DNA of 64,000 bases from Ulota crispa (Eukaryota; Streptophyta; Bryopsida; Orthotrichales; Orthotrichaceae), in NCBI GenBank assembly GCA_963920765.1, contig OY987251.1, forward strand, positions 14,945,219 to 15,009,218, given 5' to 3'. This document shows positions 1 to 12,962 of the stretch, one piece after another. Below the pieces are notes generated by a model. The model did not search any database. It saw only the letters and a list, made by a program, of their open reading frames with translations, and was not told where the DNA came from. The position numbers and the translations under genes are program-made. Position 1 is the stretch's first letter; each line of letters opens with the position of its first letter.

Positions 1-112
1 CTCTATGAGGTGCCTCCTGCCACATGCTCTCTCTCCAATGCTAAGTACCCCACCTAGCATATCTCCTTTGGCCTAGAGCAAACTCTTAATGCTCTATTCC
101 AACCTTTCAACA
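1..112 (-). repeat. 3' LTR of copia copy A (cut by the window edge)
   Basis: The LTR starts (minus strand) with TGTTGAAAGG at 112, directly after a purine-rich tract at the end of the pol frame. It matches 5232-5343 almost completely. The rest lies to the left of the window. Confidence 0.9.
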
Positions 113-3100
113 CTCCCACTTTGCGAATGGCCAAAGTCCCCAAGGCCCATGGCTCTTGTCAAACGCTCATGTCTATCCCGCGTCAACGCCTTTGTCATCA
201 CATCTGCCAACATGTCCTCAGTTGGGCAATACTCCAATGTGATGCTTCCCTTCTCCACCTTCTCCCTCACAAAGTGGTGTTGCACCTCGATGTGCTTTGT
301 CCTCGCATGGTGCACCGGGTTCTTGGCAAGAGCTATGGCACCTTGGTTGTCACACAAGATCAACGTGCCCTCCACGTCCTCACACCCCACATCCTCCAAG
401 AGCTGCCTCAACCATATGGCCTCTCTCGTGCAATGGCTCGCCGCCATGTACTCTGCCTCCGTTGTGGATAAAGCCACCGTGGGTTGCTTCTTGCTACTCC
501 ATGATACCATGCCCTCTCCAAGGCTAAATGCATACCCCGTGGTGGACTTTCTGTCGTTGGCATCGCCAGCCCAATCTGCATCGCAATACCCCATCAAGCG
601 TATGTGCCTCCCTCCCAATTGCAACTTCACATGAGAAGTGCCCTTGAGGTACCTCATAATCCTCTTCACCGCCATCCAATGACTCCATCCCGGCCTCGCC
701 ATATGTTGGCTCACCGTGCTAATGGCAAAGGCCAAATCAGCCCTTGTGGCCACCATGGCATACATCAAGGATCCAACCGCTGATTTGTAAGGCACACTCA
801 CCATCCTTGAAGCATCCGCATCATACTCCTCGTTGCTAAGCTTCACCAACTTCACCTTGGTGTCCAATGGAGTGCCAATGGGTTTGCAATCCTCCATGCC
901 AAACCGCTTCAGCACCTCCTCCACATACTTGGTTTGGCTCATGGTGATGGTCCTCGCACCTCGATCTCGGGCAAACTCCACTCCAAGGCAATAGTGCAAT
1001 TCCCCCAAGTCCGTCATCTCGTACTCCGCTTCCAACTTGGCCTTCAATGCACCCATGGTCTTCACGTTGCTGGAAAGAATGATCAAGTCATCAACATACA
1101 CAAGCACAAGCATCACATCGGCTCCCACTTGTGTGAAATATAAGCTATGGTCAGCCACACTCCTCTCAAAGCCAAAATCCAAAAGACTTGCATCAATCTT
1201 TTGGTACCATGCCCTCGATGTTTGCTTCAGCCCGTATAAGGACTTTGCAAGTTTGCAAACTAAGTGCTCATGACCACGTTGCACAAACCCCTTGGGTTGC
1301 TCCATGTAGATGTCTTCCTCCAAGTCGCCGTTGAGGAAGGCCGCCTTCACATCCATTTGGTGCATTTCCAAGTCCAATGAAGCTCCAAGGGCCACAACAC
1401 ACCGTATGGTGGTAAACTTGGCCACGAGAGCAAAGGTCTCGTTGAAGTCCACTCCTTGGACTTGAGAGAACCCCCTTGCCACCAACCTTGCCTTGTGGCG
1501 CACAATCTCCCCCGTGGCATCCCTCTTAGTCTTGAACACCCACTTGCATCCCACGGCCTTGCAAGATGGAGGAAGGGTGGTCAACTCCCACGTGCCGTTG
1601 GCATGGAGGGAGTGGTACTCCTCCTCCATGGCTGCCTCCCACTTGCTTGCATCCCGAGACTCCAAGGCCTCTCTAAGTGTGGTGGGGTCATGAACAACAG
1701 CCACATTAGCATGATCCGAGTTCAAAGATGGTTGAGGGAAGATGTGGTTCTTCCACCACTCCCCCAACGGCTTGCTTACCCTTGTGGACCGCCGCACACC
1801 TCCCACGTGTTGGCTTCCTCCCACTTCAGCTCTTAGAGCAATGCCGTGTGCCTTCTTCTTCTTTGTGATCTTCTTGGGCTTGGAGCCGTCATCACCTTGG
1901 CTTGCACTTGCATCCTCCACAAGGTCACCATCTCCATCTACAAGGTCACCATCTCCATTTTCAAGGGGCTGGTCCTCATCGTTTCCGTCATCATCATCGC
2001 CACCATGCAAAGGCGTTGGAGGTGAGTCCACAACAAGGTCACCACTACTCCCACTTGGACCCAACTCCAAGTCTCCCTGCAACTCTCCTTGCTCACAGAA
2101 AGTCACATCACAACATCGAATGATCTTTTTGGACTCCAAACAAATGAGCCTATATGCCTTGGAGCCCTCACAATATCCCAAAAACAAACACCTCACCGCT
2201 TTTGCATCAAGTTTGGTCCTTGATGCATCCGGGATCTTGGCATATGCAACACACCCAAACACCCTTATGTGAGCCACGGAAGGCCTCCTCCCACTCCACG
2301 CCTCTTGTGGAGTTTTGCCATCCACCGCACTAGTGGGGCATCGATTGCGAATGTACACCGCGTTGCTCATCGCCTCGGCCCAATACTCCAACCCAAGCTT
2401 TTGGCCATAGAGCATGCTTCTAGCCATCTCCACAATGGTACGATTGGCCCTCTCAGCCACTCCATTTTGCTGCGGCGTATGTGGAGTTGAGGTTTGGTCC
2501 ACAATACCTTGGGTCTTCAAATAGGCCTCGAATTGGTTGGAAGTGTACTCCCCGCCGTTGTCGGACCGCAACACCTTCATGGAGCACTCCGCCTCCTTCT
2601 CCACCAAGGCCTTGAACTCCTTGAAGCGATCAAAACACTCGCTCTTGGCCTTGAGAAGGTACACCCACACCTTTTTTGAAAGGTCGTCAATGAAGGTCAA
2701 GAAATACCTTGCCCCACCCAATGACGTGGTCTTCATGGGGCCACACACATCTGAATGCACAATGCCCAACACCTTGGTGGCACGTGTGGCACCATCCTTT
2801 GGAAAGGAGTGCCGTTGTTGCTTGCCCTCAATGCAACCCTCACAAGCATTGGGCAAGCCATCACCATGAGATTTGGGAAGGTCAAGGCCACTCACCAAGC
2901 TTGGAAGAGCCCTCAAACTTTGTACATTTAGGTGCCCCATGCGTCGATGCCACAAAATCAGCCCATCCTTGGTAGAAGTGGCAACTTGGGCACTCTCTCC
3001 TCCATGCACAACCTTGCACCGCAAAAGATACAAGTTGCCCTCTCGTGTTGCCATGGCTTGGGTGTCTCCATTGAGAGACCTCACAATGCACCCAAAACCT

Positions 3101-5060
3101 CCAAATTGAACATTCAACCCTCCCTCCACTAGCTTGCTCACCGAAAGGAGGTTGCTTTGCAACTTGGGCACATATAACACATTTTTGAACCGAATGCGCT
3201 TGGTGCATCCTTCAACAAGGGTGTCCACCAAAATGGACCCCCTTCCAAAGGCTTGGAGCACCAAGTCGTCACCCATGAACACCTTCCTTTTCGCAATGGC
3301 CTCAAAGGTGTCAAAATGAGCTCTATGGGGTGACATGTAGGTGGTAGCTCCAGAATCCATGATCCAATCACCCTCGAAGTGCAATGGACCATCATGAGAG
3401 GCCATGAACGCATAGTCCTCACCACTCTCTTCTACCTTGGCTTTATTGGCCTTCTCACCCTTGCCACTCTTGCGTTTATAGCAATTACGAGCAAAGTGGC
3501 CCGGTTTGCCAGAATGGAAACATAGAAGGGGCTCACCTTGAACCTTGGTTGAATCTCCACCACTCTTGTGGCGAGCAACCAATGCCGCACTCTCCGTGGC
3601 CACCATCTGATGCTCCTTCTTCCTGGTCACTTCATGCATCAACCGCGACGTCACGTAGGTGAGGGTGAGCTCCTTGATGTCCTTGGTCTCCATGGCCACA
3701 ATCAAGTTCTCATAAGATGGTGGCAAGCTCTCCAAAATGGTCATGACAATGTCCCCTTGCGTCACGGGCACATCAAGGGCCTCAAGTTGGTCCGCAAGAG
3801 TCTTCACCTTGTTGATGTGTTGCAAGAGGTCATCGGTCTCTTGCATCTTCATAGTGAAGAACTTGCGCCTCAAGAACAACACATTGGCCAAGCTCTTGGT
3901 TTCGTGGATGTTGCGTAGGGTCCTCCATGCTTCCGCAGCTCCCTTGCAAGACTTGACGTGTTGGATTTGTGCATCCACCATGTGAGTGCACAAGATGCGA
4001 AACGCCGTCCTCTCACGCTTTTTGAAGGCCGAGATGACCTTGGGGTCACTCACACTTGAAGGAGGCGTCTCAGTGCCCTCCACAATGTCCCAAAGATCCT
4101 TCTCATCAAGGATCATCTCCATTTTGAACTTGAACAAGGAGAAATTGTCTCCATTGAATTTGTCCACAACACGGGGTGTCTCACCCTCATAGGCGGCCAT
4201 GGCTAAAGTATGCAACTCAACCACCTCTCAAACAAATCTCTAGCTCTCTATGCACACAAAGGGGCTGAAGTATGCAACTCAACCACCTCCCAAGCAAACC
4301 CTAGCTCTCTCCACACACAAGGGACTGAAGTATACAACCCAACCCTCAAAGGAGCACAAGATCTCCCAAAATGTGAGGTTATCACTCAAACCTCACCCTC
4401 AAACTCACTCCTTGCAATTTCAGCCCACTTTGAGCAAATACTATGCATCCACTTGAGCAAACAACCTCAAGCAAGGGTAGAAACCAACTAAAGCAAGTAC
4501 AAACTCACAAATCACCTCTTTGTGCTTCAAACAAGCACTTTGGTGGTGCAACTCCACCCTTAGCAACTCCACACCTCCAAAAACTTGTGCAACACCAAAT
4601 GGACCTCCAAATAAGCTTCGAAGTGGATCAATTCCTCCGATATGATAGATCAGATCCTCCAACAAGCTCCAAAAAGGTCCACACTTTCACAAACTCGAAT
4701 TTGGTGCTCCACCAAGGTAAATGAGGATCAGCCACTCTCCAAGAGGTAAAACAAGATCTCCAAAGACTCCAAAAGGCATGCAAAGAGAGATGAAGCTCTT
4801 CAAAGGTCCTCTCCCACCACAAATGCACCCCAAACCATGAAACAAGCACGAGTAGTCCTCCAAATGCTCCACAAGATAGGACAAGTGCTGAAGTAGCTCA
4901 AATGACAAGCAATCTCACTACAAAAACACCCCTAACACTAAAGGGAAGCTAAAGAAGTCCTCCAAGTGCACAAGGTCGAAATCTAAGGGCTGATGTACCT
5001 CAAATGTGATCTCCACTCACCATAATGCACCTCCACACTCTAAGTCATGGGCCCATAACC

Positions 5061-5343
5061 TATTGAAAACATAGGGAAGATAGAAGAGCAAAGGCACACA
5101 TGGTATACTCAAATGCATAAGATACAAATGGAAGAGATGAGAGGGTCACCCAACCCTATCATCTATGTACTCTCCCAATAACTCTCCCTTCACCTAACCA
5201 TATGGGATAACCACACTCATGGGCTGATCCTCTTTATGAGGTGCCTCCTGCCACATGCTCTCTCTCCAATGCTAAGTACCCCACCTAGCATATCTCCTTT
5301 GGCCTAGAGCAAACTCCTAATGCTCTATTCCAGCCTTTCCACA
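5061..5343 (-). repeat. 5' LTR of copia copy A
   Basis: A 283-bp LTR running on the minus strand from TGTTG-like to CAATA. The ends form a short inverted repeat (TGTTGAAA and TTTTCAATA). It abuts copy A's leader on the left and copy B's RT coding sequence on the right. Confidence 0.9.
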
Positions 5344-7116
5344 GAAGGCACGAGTGCAACTCCCGCAAGTCCGTCATCTTGTACTCTGCCTCCAACTTGG
5401 CCTTTAATGCACCCATGGTCTCCACGTTGCTAGAGAGAATGATCAAGTCATCAACATACACAAGCACAAGCATCACATGGGCTCCCACTTGTGCAAAATA
5501 CAAGCTATGGTCAGCCACACTGTTCTCAAAGCCAAAATCTAAAAGACTTGCATCAATCTTTTGGTACCATGCTCTCGATGCTTGCTTAAGTCCATACAAG
5601 GACTTTGTGAGCTTGCAAACTAGGTGCTCATGACCACGTTGCACAAACCCCTTGAGTTGCTCCATGTAGATGTCCTCCTCCAAGTCGCCATTGAAAAAGG
5701 CCGTCTTGACATTCATTTGATGCATCTCCAAATCCAACGAAGCTCCAAGGGCCACAATGCACCGTATGGTGGTGAACTTGGCCACCGGAGCAAAAGTCTC
5801 GTTGAAGTCCCCTCCTTGGACTTGAGAAAATCCCCTTGCCACCAACTTTGCCTTGTGACGCACAATCTCTCCTGTGGCATCTCTCTTAGACTTGAACATC
5901 CACTTGCATTCCACGGCCTTGTGAGATGGAGGGAGGGTGGTCAACTCCCACGTGCCGTTGGCATGAAGAGAGTGGTACTCCTCCTCCATGGTTGCCTCCC
6001 ACTTGCTTGCATCCCGAGACTCCAAGGGCTCTTCAAGTGTGGTCAAGTCATAAACAAGAGCCACATCTGCATGATCTGAGTTAGAAGATGGTTGAGGAAA
6101 AATGTGGTTCTTCCACCACTCCCCCAAAGGCTTGCTTACCCTTGTGGACAGTCGCACGCCTCCCTCACGTTGAGTACCTCCCTCTTCAGCTCTTGCAACA
6201 ATGCCTTGTGTGTTCTTCTTCTTTGTAACTTTCTTGGGCTTGGAGCCGTCATCACCTTGGCTTGCACTTGCATCCTCCACAAAGTCACCATCTCCATGCG
6301 CCTTGGCCTTGTTGGCCTTCTCACCCTTGCTACTCTTACATTTGTAGCAATTACGAGCAAAGTGGCCCGGTTTGCCACAATTGAAGCATAGAAGGGGCTC
6401 ACCTTGAGTTTTCGTTGAATCTCCACCACTCTTGTGACGAGCAACCAACGCCGCATTCTCCGTGGCCACAATCTGATGCTCCTTCTTCCTTGTCATTTCA
6501 TGCATTTATCGCGACGTCACGTAGGTGATGGTGAGCTCCTTGATGTCTTTGGTCTCCATGGCCACAATCAAGTTCTCATAAGATGGTGGCAAGCTCTCCA
6601 AAATGGTCATGACAATGTCTCCTTCTGTCACGGGCACATATAGGGCTTCGAGTTGGTCAGCAAGGGTCTTCACCTTGTTGATGTGTTGCAAGAGGTCATC
6701 CATCTCTTGCATCTTCATGGTGAAGAACTTGCGCCTCAAAAACAACACATTGGCCAAGCCCTTGGTTTCGTGGATGCCGCATAGAGTCTTCCATGCTTCC
6801 GCAGCTCCTTTACAAGACTTGACGTGTTGAATTTGTGCATCCACCAAGTGAGTGCACAAGATGCAAAACGCGGTTCTCTCACGCTTTTTGAAGGCAGAGA
6901 TGACCTTGGGGTCACTCTCACTTGAAGGAGCCGTCTCATTGCCCTCAACAATGTCCCAAAGATCCTTCTCATCGAGGATCATCTCCATCTTGAACTTGAA
7001 CAAGGAGAAGTTGTCTCCATTGAACTTGTCCACAACACGGGGTGTCTCACCTTCGTAGGTGGCCATGGCTAGAGTATGCAAGTCAAGGAGATCTCAATGT
7101 CACAAGAAAATCGCAA

Positions 7117-7460
7117 GGGGCTGAAGTATGCAACTCAACCACCTCCCAAGCAAGTTCTAGCTCTCTCAACACTCAAAGGGATAAAGTGAGCAACTCAACC
7201 ACTTTCAATGCTAGCTAGCTCCAAGACAAGGGGCTGAAGTATGCAACTCAACCACCTCCCAAGCAAGTTCTAGCTCTCTCAACACTCAAAGGGATAAAGT
7301 GAGCAACTCAACCACTTTCAATGCTAGCTAGCTCCAAGACAAGGGGCTGAAGTATGCAACTCAACCACCTCTCAAGCAAATCTCTAGCTTTCTATGCACA
7401 CAGAGGGGCTGAAGTAATCAACTCAACCACCTCCCAAGCAAACCCTAGCTCTCTCCACAC
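7117..7460 (-). repeat. Tandem repeat in the leader of copia copy B, 113-bp unit
   Basis: The words GGGGCTGAAGTATGCAACTC and CTAGCTAGCTCCAAGACAA recur with a period of 113 bp, with units starting near 7117, 7230 and 7343. A diverged partial unit starts near 7403. Copy A has a shorter version of the same motif array at about 4207-4345. Confidence 0.85.
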
Positions 7461-8205
7461 ACAAGGGCTGAAGTATACAACCCAACCCTCAAAGGAGCAC
7501 AAGATCTACCCAAAAGGTGAGGTTATGACTCAAACCTCACCCTCATACTCACTCTTTGCAATTTCAGCCCCCTTTGAGCAAATACCATGCATCCACTTGA
7601 GCAAACAACCTCAAGCAAGGGTAGAAACCAATCTAAAGCAAGTACAAACTCACAAATCACCTCCTTGTGCTTCAAAGAAGCACTTTGGTGATGCAACTCC
7701 ACCTTTAGCAATTCCAAACCTCCAAAAGCTTGTGCAACACCAAATGGACCTCCAAAAAGGCTCCAAAGTGGATCAACTCCTCCAATATGATAGATCAGAT
7801 CCTTCAACAAGTTCTAACAAGGTGCACACTTCCACAAACTCGAATTTGGTGTTCCACCAAGCTAAATGAGGATCAGCCACTCTCCAAGAGGCAAATCAAG
7901 ATCTCCAAAGACTCTAAAGGGCATGCAAAGAGAGGTGAAGCTCCTCAAAGGTCCTCTCTAACCACAAATGCACCACAAATCAAGAAACAAGCAAAAGAAG
8001 TCCTCCAAATGCTCCACAAGGTAGGACAAGTGCTGAAGTAGCTCAAATGAGAAGCAATGTGACTACAAAAACACCCCTTACACTAAAGAGTAGCTAAAGA
8101 AGTCCTCCAAGAGCACAAGGTCGAATTCCAAAAGCTGATTTAGCTCAAATGTGATCTCAACTCACCACAATGTACCTCCACACTCATAGAAGTGGGCCCA
8201 TAACC

Positions 8206-8488
8206 TATTGAAAACAGAGGGAAGATAGAAGAGCAAAGGCACACATGGTATACTCAAATGTATAAGATACAAATGGAAGAGATGAGAGGGTACCCAAACC
8301 CTCGCATCTATATACTCTCCCAACGACTCTCCCTTCACCAAACCATATGGGATAACCACACTCAAGGGCTGATCCTCCCTATGAGGTGCGTCCTACCACG
8401 TGCTCTCTCTCCAATGCTAAGTACCCCACCTAGCATATCTCCTTTGGCCTAGAGCAAACTCCTAATGCTCTATTCCAACCTTTCAACA
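8206..8488 (-). repeat. 5' LTR of copia copy B
   Basis: A 283-bp LTR, the same length and ends as the other copies. It runs on the minus strand with its outer end at 8488, directly against plus-strand RT coding sequence. Confidence 0.9.
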
Positions 8489-9745
8489 TTGATCATTCTT
8501 TCTAGCAACGTGGAGACCATGGATGCATTGAAGGCCAAGTTGGAAGCGCAGTACAAGATGACGGACTTGGGAGAGTTGCACTATTGCCTTGGAGTGGCGT
8601 TTGCAAGAGATCGAGATGCGAGGACCATCACCATGAGTCAAGCGAAGTATGTGGAGGAGGTGCTTAAGCGATTTGGCATGGAGGATTGCAAACCCATTGG
8701 TACTCCATTGGACACCAAGGTGAGGTTGGTGAAGCTCAACATGGAAGAATATGATGCGGATGCTTTAAGGATGGTGAGTGCGCCATACAAATCAGCGGTT
8801 GGATCATTGATGTATACCATAGTAGCTACACGGGCTGATTTGGCATTTGCTATTAGCACGGTAAGTCAGCACATGGCAAGGCCGGGATGGAGTCATTGGA
8901 TGGCGGTGAAGAGGATCATGAGATACCTCAAGGGCACCTCTCATGTGAAGTTGAAATTGGAAGGAGGGCACATACGCTTGATGGGATACTGTAATGCAGA
9001 TTGGGCTGGCGATGCCAATGACAGGAAGTCCACCACGGGTTACGCATTTAGCTTCGGAGAGGGCATGGTGTCATGGAGCAGCAAGAAACAATGCACGATG
9101 ACTTTATCTACAACGGAGGCAGAGTGCATGGCGGCGAGACATTGCACAACAAAGGCCATGTGGCTAAGGCAGCTCTTAGAGGATGTGGGGTGTGAGGACG
9201 TGGAGGGCACGTTGATCATGTGTGACAATCAAGGTGCCATAGGTCTTGCCAAGAACCCGGTGCACCATGCAAGGACGAAACACATTGAGGTGCAACACCA
9301 TTTTGTGAGGGAGAAAGCGGAGAAGGGAAGCATCACAATGGAGTATTGTCCAACTGAGAACATGTTGGCGGATGTGATGACAAAAGCGTTGGTGAGGGAT
9401 AGGCATGAGCATTTGACGAGAGCAATCGGCATTGGGGACTTTGGCCAATCGCAAAGTGGGAGTGTTGAAAGGTTGGAATAGAGCATTAAGAGTTTGCTCT
9501 AGGCCAAAGGAGATATGCTAGGTAGGGTACTTATCATTGGAGAGAGAGCACGTGGTAGGATGCACTTCATAGGGAGGATCAGCCCTTGAGTGTGGTTATC
9601 CCATATGGTTTGGTGAAGGGAGAGTGGTTGGGAGAGTATATAGATGAGAGGGTTTGGGTACCCTCTCATCTCTTCCATTTGTATCTTATACATTTGAATA
9701 TACCGTGTGTGCCTTTGCTCTTCTATCTTCCCTATGTTTACAATA
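8489..9745 (+). mobile_element. Ty1/copia copy C, right-hand part
   Basis: Plus-strand fossil of the same family. The visible part starts inside the RT active-site region (LIILSSNV), continues through RNase H (DWAGDAND) and ends in a 3' LTR at 9463-9745. The left end is the point where copy B is inserted, so the 5' part should lie beyond the left edge. The visible stretch is well preserved. Its LTR end at 9745 directly abuts internal sequence of copy D, so C sits inside D. Confidence 0.88.
9463..9745 (+). repeat. 3' LTR of copia copy C
   Basis: A 283-bp LTR, TGTTGAAAGG to CAATA. It contains a TATATAGA motif followed at once by a 10-bp inverted repeat (GATGAGAGGG and CCCTCTCATC, around 9653-9680). 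Confidence 0.9.
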
Positions 9746-11919
9746 GACACACCTCCAACGCTTTCGGATGATGATGATGATGATGGAGACGATGAGCACC
9801 ACCCCCTCAAGGATGGAGATGGTGACATTGTGGAGGATGCAAGTGCAAGCCAAGGCGATGAGGGCTCCAAGCCCAAGAAGGTCACAAGGAAGAAGAATGC
9901 ACAAAGCATTGCTCCAACAGCTGAAGTGGGAGGCACCCAACATGTGGGAGGCGTGCGGCGATCTATAAGGGTAAGCAAGCCTTTGGGAGAGTGGTGGAAG
10001 AACCACATCTTTCCTCTACCATCTTCCAACTCAGATCATGCAAATGTGGCCCTTGTTCATGACCCCACCACACTTGAAAAAGCCTTGGAGTCTCGGGATG
10101 CAAGCAAGTGGGAGGCAGCCATGGAGGAGGAGTACCACTCTCTTCATGCCAACGGCACGTGGGAGTTGACCACCCTTCCTCCATCTCGCAAGGTCGTGGG
10201 ATGCAAGTGGGTGTTCAAGTCCAAGACAAATGCCACGAGAGAGATTGTGCGTCACAAGGCAAGGTTGGTGGCAAGGGAATTCTCTTAAGTGCAAGAAGTG
10301 GACTTCAGCAACACTTTTGCTCCCGTGGCCAAGTTCACCTCCATACGGTGCATTGTGGCCCTTGGAGCTTCGTTAGATTTGGAGATGCATCAAATGGATG
10401 TAAAAACGGCCTTTCTCAACGGCGACTTCAAGGAGGACATCTACATGGAGCAACCCAAGGGGTTTGTGCAACGTGGTCATGAGCACCTAGTTTGCAAGCT
10501 CACAAAGTCTTTGTATGGACTAAAACAAGCATCGAGTGCATGGTACCAAAAGATTGATGCAAGTTTTTTGGATTTTGGCTTTGAGAACAGTGTGGTTGAC
10601 CATAGCTTGTATTTTGCACAAATGGAAGCCCATGTGATGCTTGTGCTAATATATGTTGATGATTTGATCATTCTCTCTAGCAACGTGCAGACCATGGGTA
10701 CATTGAAGGCCAAGTTGGAGGCGGAATACAAGATGACGAACTTGGGAGAGTTGCACTATTGCCCTGGAGTGGAGTTCGCAAGAGATCCAGGTGCAAGAAC
10801 CATTACCATGAGTCAAGCCAAGTATGTGGAGGAGGTGTTGAAGCGGTTTAGCATGGAGGATTGCAAACCCATTGGCACTCCATTGGACACCAAAGTGAAG
10901 TTGGTGAAGCTTAGCATGGAGGAGTATGATGCGCATGCTTCGAGGATGGTGAGTGTGCCATACAAATCAGCGATTGGGTCATTGATGTATGCCATGGTGG
11001 CTACAAAGGCTGATTTGGCCTTTGCCATTAGCACGGTGAGTCAGCACATGGCAAGGCCGAGATGGAGTCATTGGATGGCGGTGAAGAGGATCATGAGGTA
11101 CCTCAAGGGCACCTATCATGTGATGTTGAAATTGGGAGGAGGGCACATACGCTTGATGGGGTATTGTGATGCAGATTGGGCTGGCGATGCCAATGACAAG
11201 AAGTCCACCACGGGGTACGCATTTAGCTTTGGAGAGGGCATGGTGTCATGGAGCAGCAAGAAGCAATGCACGATGGCTTTATCTACGACAGAGGCAGAGT
11301 ACATGGCGGCGAGCCATTGCACAACAGAGGCCATATGGCGAAGGCAACTCTTGGAGGATATGGGGTGTGAGGACGTGGAAGGCATGCTGATCATGTATGA
11401 CAATCAAGGTGCCATAGCTTTTGCTAAGAACCGGTGCACCATGCGTGGGCGAAACACATGGAGGTACAACACCATTTTGTGAGGGAGAAAGTGGAGAAGG
11501 GAAGCATCACAATGGAGTATTGCCCAACTAAGAACATGTTGGCAGATGTGATGACAAAGGCGTTGGCGAGGGATAGGCATGAGCGTTTGAGAAGAGCCAT
11601 GGGCATTGGGGATTTTGGCCAATCGCAAAGTGGGAGTGTTGAAAGGTTGGAATAGAGCATTAGGAGTTTGTTCTAGGCCAAAGGAGATATGCTAGGTAGG
11701 GTACTTATCATTGGAGAGAAAGCACGTGGTAGGAGGCACTTCATATGGAGGATCAGCCCTTGAGTGTGGTTATCCCATATGGTTTGGTGAAGGGAGAGTG
11801 GTTGGGAGGGTATATAGATGAGAGGGTTCGGGAACCCTCTCATCTCTTCCATTTGTATCTTATACATTTGAATATACTATGCGTGCCTTTGCTCTTCTAT
11901 CTTCCCTATGTTTTCAATA
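9746..11919 (+). mobile_element. Ty1/copia copy D, right-hand part
   Basis: Plus-strand fossil of the same family. It begins in the acidic, low-complexity spacer between integrase and RT and continues through RT (YVDDLIIL) and RNase H to a 3' LTR at 11637-11919. It is broken, with a few breaks. Its left boundary is the LTR of copy C and its right LTR abuts internal pol sequence of copy E. It therefore looks interrupted by C and itself inserted into E. Confidence 0.88.
11637..11919 (+). repeat. 3' LTR of copia copy D
   Basis: A 283-bp LTR with the same ends and the same TATA-plus-hairpin arrangement as the other copies. Confidence 0.9.
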
Positions 11920-12962
11920 TTCTATTGGACACTAAGGTGAAGTTGGTGAAGCTTAGCATGGAGGAGTGTGATGCGCATGCTTCAAGGATGGTAAGTGTGT
12001 CATACAAATCAGCAGTGGGATCATTGATGTATGCCATGGTGGGTACAAGGGCTGATTTGGCTTTTGCCATTAGCACGATGAGCCAGCATATGGCAAGGCT
12101 GGGATGGAGTCATTGGATGGCGGTGAAGAGGATCATGAGATACCTCAAGAGCACCTCTCATATGAAATTGCAATTGGAAGGGTGGCACATTCGCTTGATG
12201 GGATATCGTGATGCAAATTGGGCTGGCAATGCCAACGACAAGAAGTCTACTACGGAGTATGCATTTAACTTTGGAGAGGGCATGGTGTCTTGGAGTAGCA
12301 AGAAGCAATCTACGGTGGCTTTATCCACAACAGAGGCTGAGTACATGGCGGCAAGCCATTGCACAGAAGAGGCCATATGGCTGAGGCAGCTCTTGGAGGA
12401 TGTGAATTGTGAAGACGTGGAGGGCACGTTGATCTTATGTAACAATCAAGGTGCTATAGCTCTTGCCAAAAACCCGGTGCACCATGCGAAGACAAAGCAC
12501 ATCAAGGTGCAACACCACTTTGTGAGAGAGAAGGTGGAGAAGGGAAGCATCACATTTGAGTAGTGCCCAACTGAGGACATGTTGGCAGATGTGATGACAA
12601 AAGCGTTGGTGAGGGATAGACATGAGCGTTTAACAAGAGCCATGAGCATTGGGGACTTTGACCAATCGCAAAGTGGGAGTGTTGAAAGGATGGAATAGAG
12701 CATTAGGAGTTTGGTTTAGGCCAAAGGAGATATGATAGGTGGGGTGCTTAGCATTGGAGAGAGAGCATGTGATAGGAGGCACCTCATAGAGATGATCAGC
12801 TCATGAGTGTGGTTATTCCATATGGTTAGATGAAGGAAGAGTGGTTGGAAGAATACATAGATGAGAGGATTTGGGAACCCTCTCATCTCTTCTATTTGTA
12901 TCATATATATTTAAGTATACCATGTGTACCTTTGCTTTTCTATTTTCTCTATGTTTTCAATA
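11920..12962 (+). mobile_element. Ty1/copia copy E, right-hand part
   Basis: Plus-strand fossil. It begins near the RT/RNase H boundary, directly after the LTR of copy D, carries RNase H and ends in a 3' LTR at 12680-12962. It is broken, and its LTR and coding part look more diverged than those of A to D, as expected for an older host element in a nest. The right LTR end abuts Ty3/gypsy pol sequence (copy F). Confidence 0.85.
12680..12962 (+). repeat. 3' LTR of copia copy E
   Basis: A 283-bp LTR, TGTTGAAAGG to CAATA. It appears to be the most diverged of the five full-length copies by eye. Confidence 0.88.

Larger units (their letters stand above)
1..5343 (-). mobile_element. Ty1/copia LTR retrotransposon, copy A (innermost of the nest)
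   Basis: This fossil looks whole over the part in the window. One long gag-pol reading frame covers 94-4224 on the minus strand (about 1376 codons). In order it shows a gag (UBN2-like) region, a zinc-knuckle region, an aspartic protease motif (DSGATTYMS), an integrase region, a reverse transcriptase (YVDDLIIL) and RNase H (ADWAGD). The order protease-integrase-RT-RNase H defines Ty1/copia. A leader of about 840 bp (4225-5060) separates the gag start from the 5' LTR (5061-5343). The 3' LTR begins at 112 and runs off the left edge. Over the 112 bp where both LTRs can be compared I count 4 mismatches, which suggests a fairly recent insertion. Its 5' LTR abuts coding sequence of copy B, so A sits inside B. 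Confidence 0.93.
5344..8488 (-). mobile_element. Ty1/copia copy B, interrupted by copy A
   Basis: This is the same copia family on the minus strand. The visible parts are a 5' LTR (8206-8488), a leader with tandem repeats (about 7082-8205), gag from about 7081 down, a zinc-knuckle region and part of RT ending at 5344, where copy A is inserted. It is broken, with a few breaks, and is clearly more decayed than A. The missing 3' part should lie left of the window beyond A. At 8489 its 5' LTR abuts plus-strand RT sequence of copy C, so B sits inside C in the opposite orientation. Confidence 0.88.

Noticed and set aside
1037-2272. Several plus-strand frames of 70-180 codons across the left end of the window.
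   Set aside because: They lie antisense to the copia gag-pol frame and show no domain; they are shadows of that frame's composition.
8206-9745. Two opposed LTRs around an RT-RNase H segment, first read as one element with inverted terminal repeats.
   Set aside because: The left LTR has its own leader and gag on its inner side, so it belongs to a minus-strand copy (B) inserted in a plus-strand copy (C).
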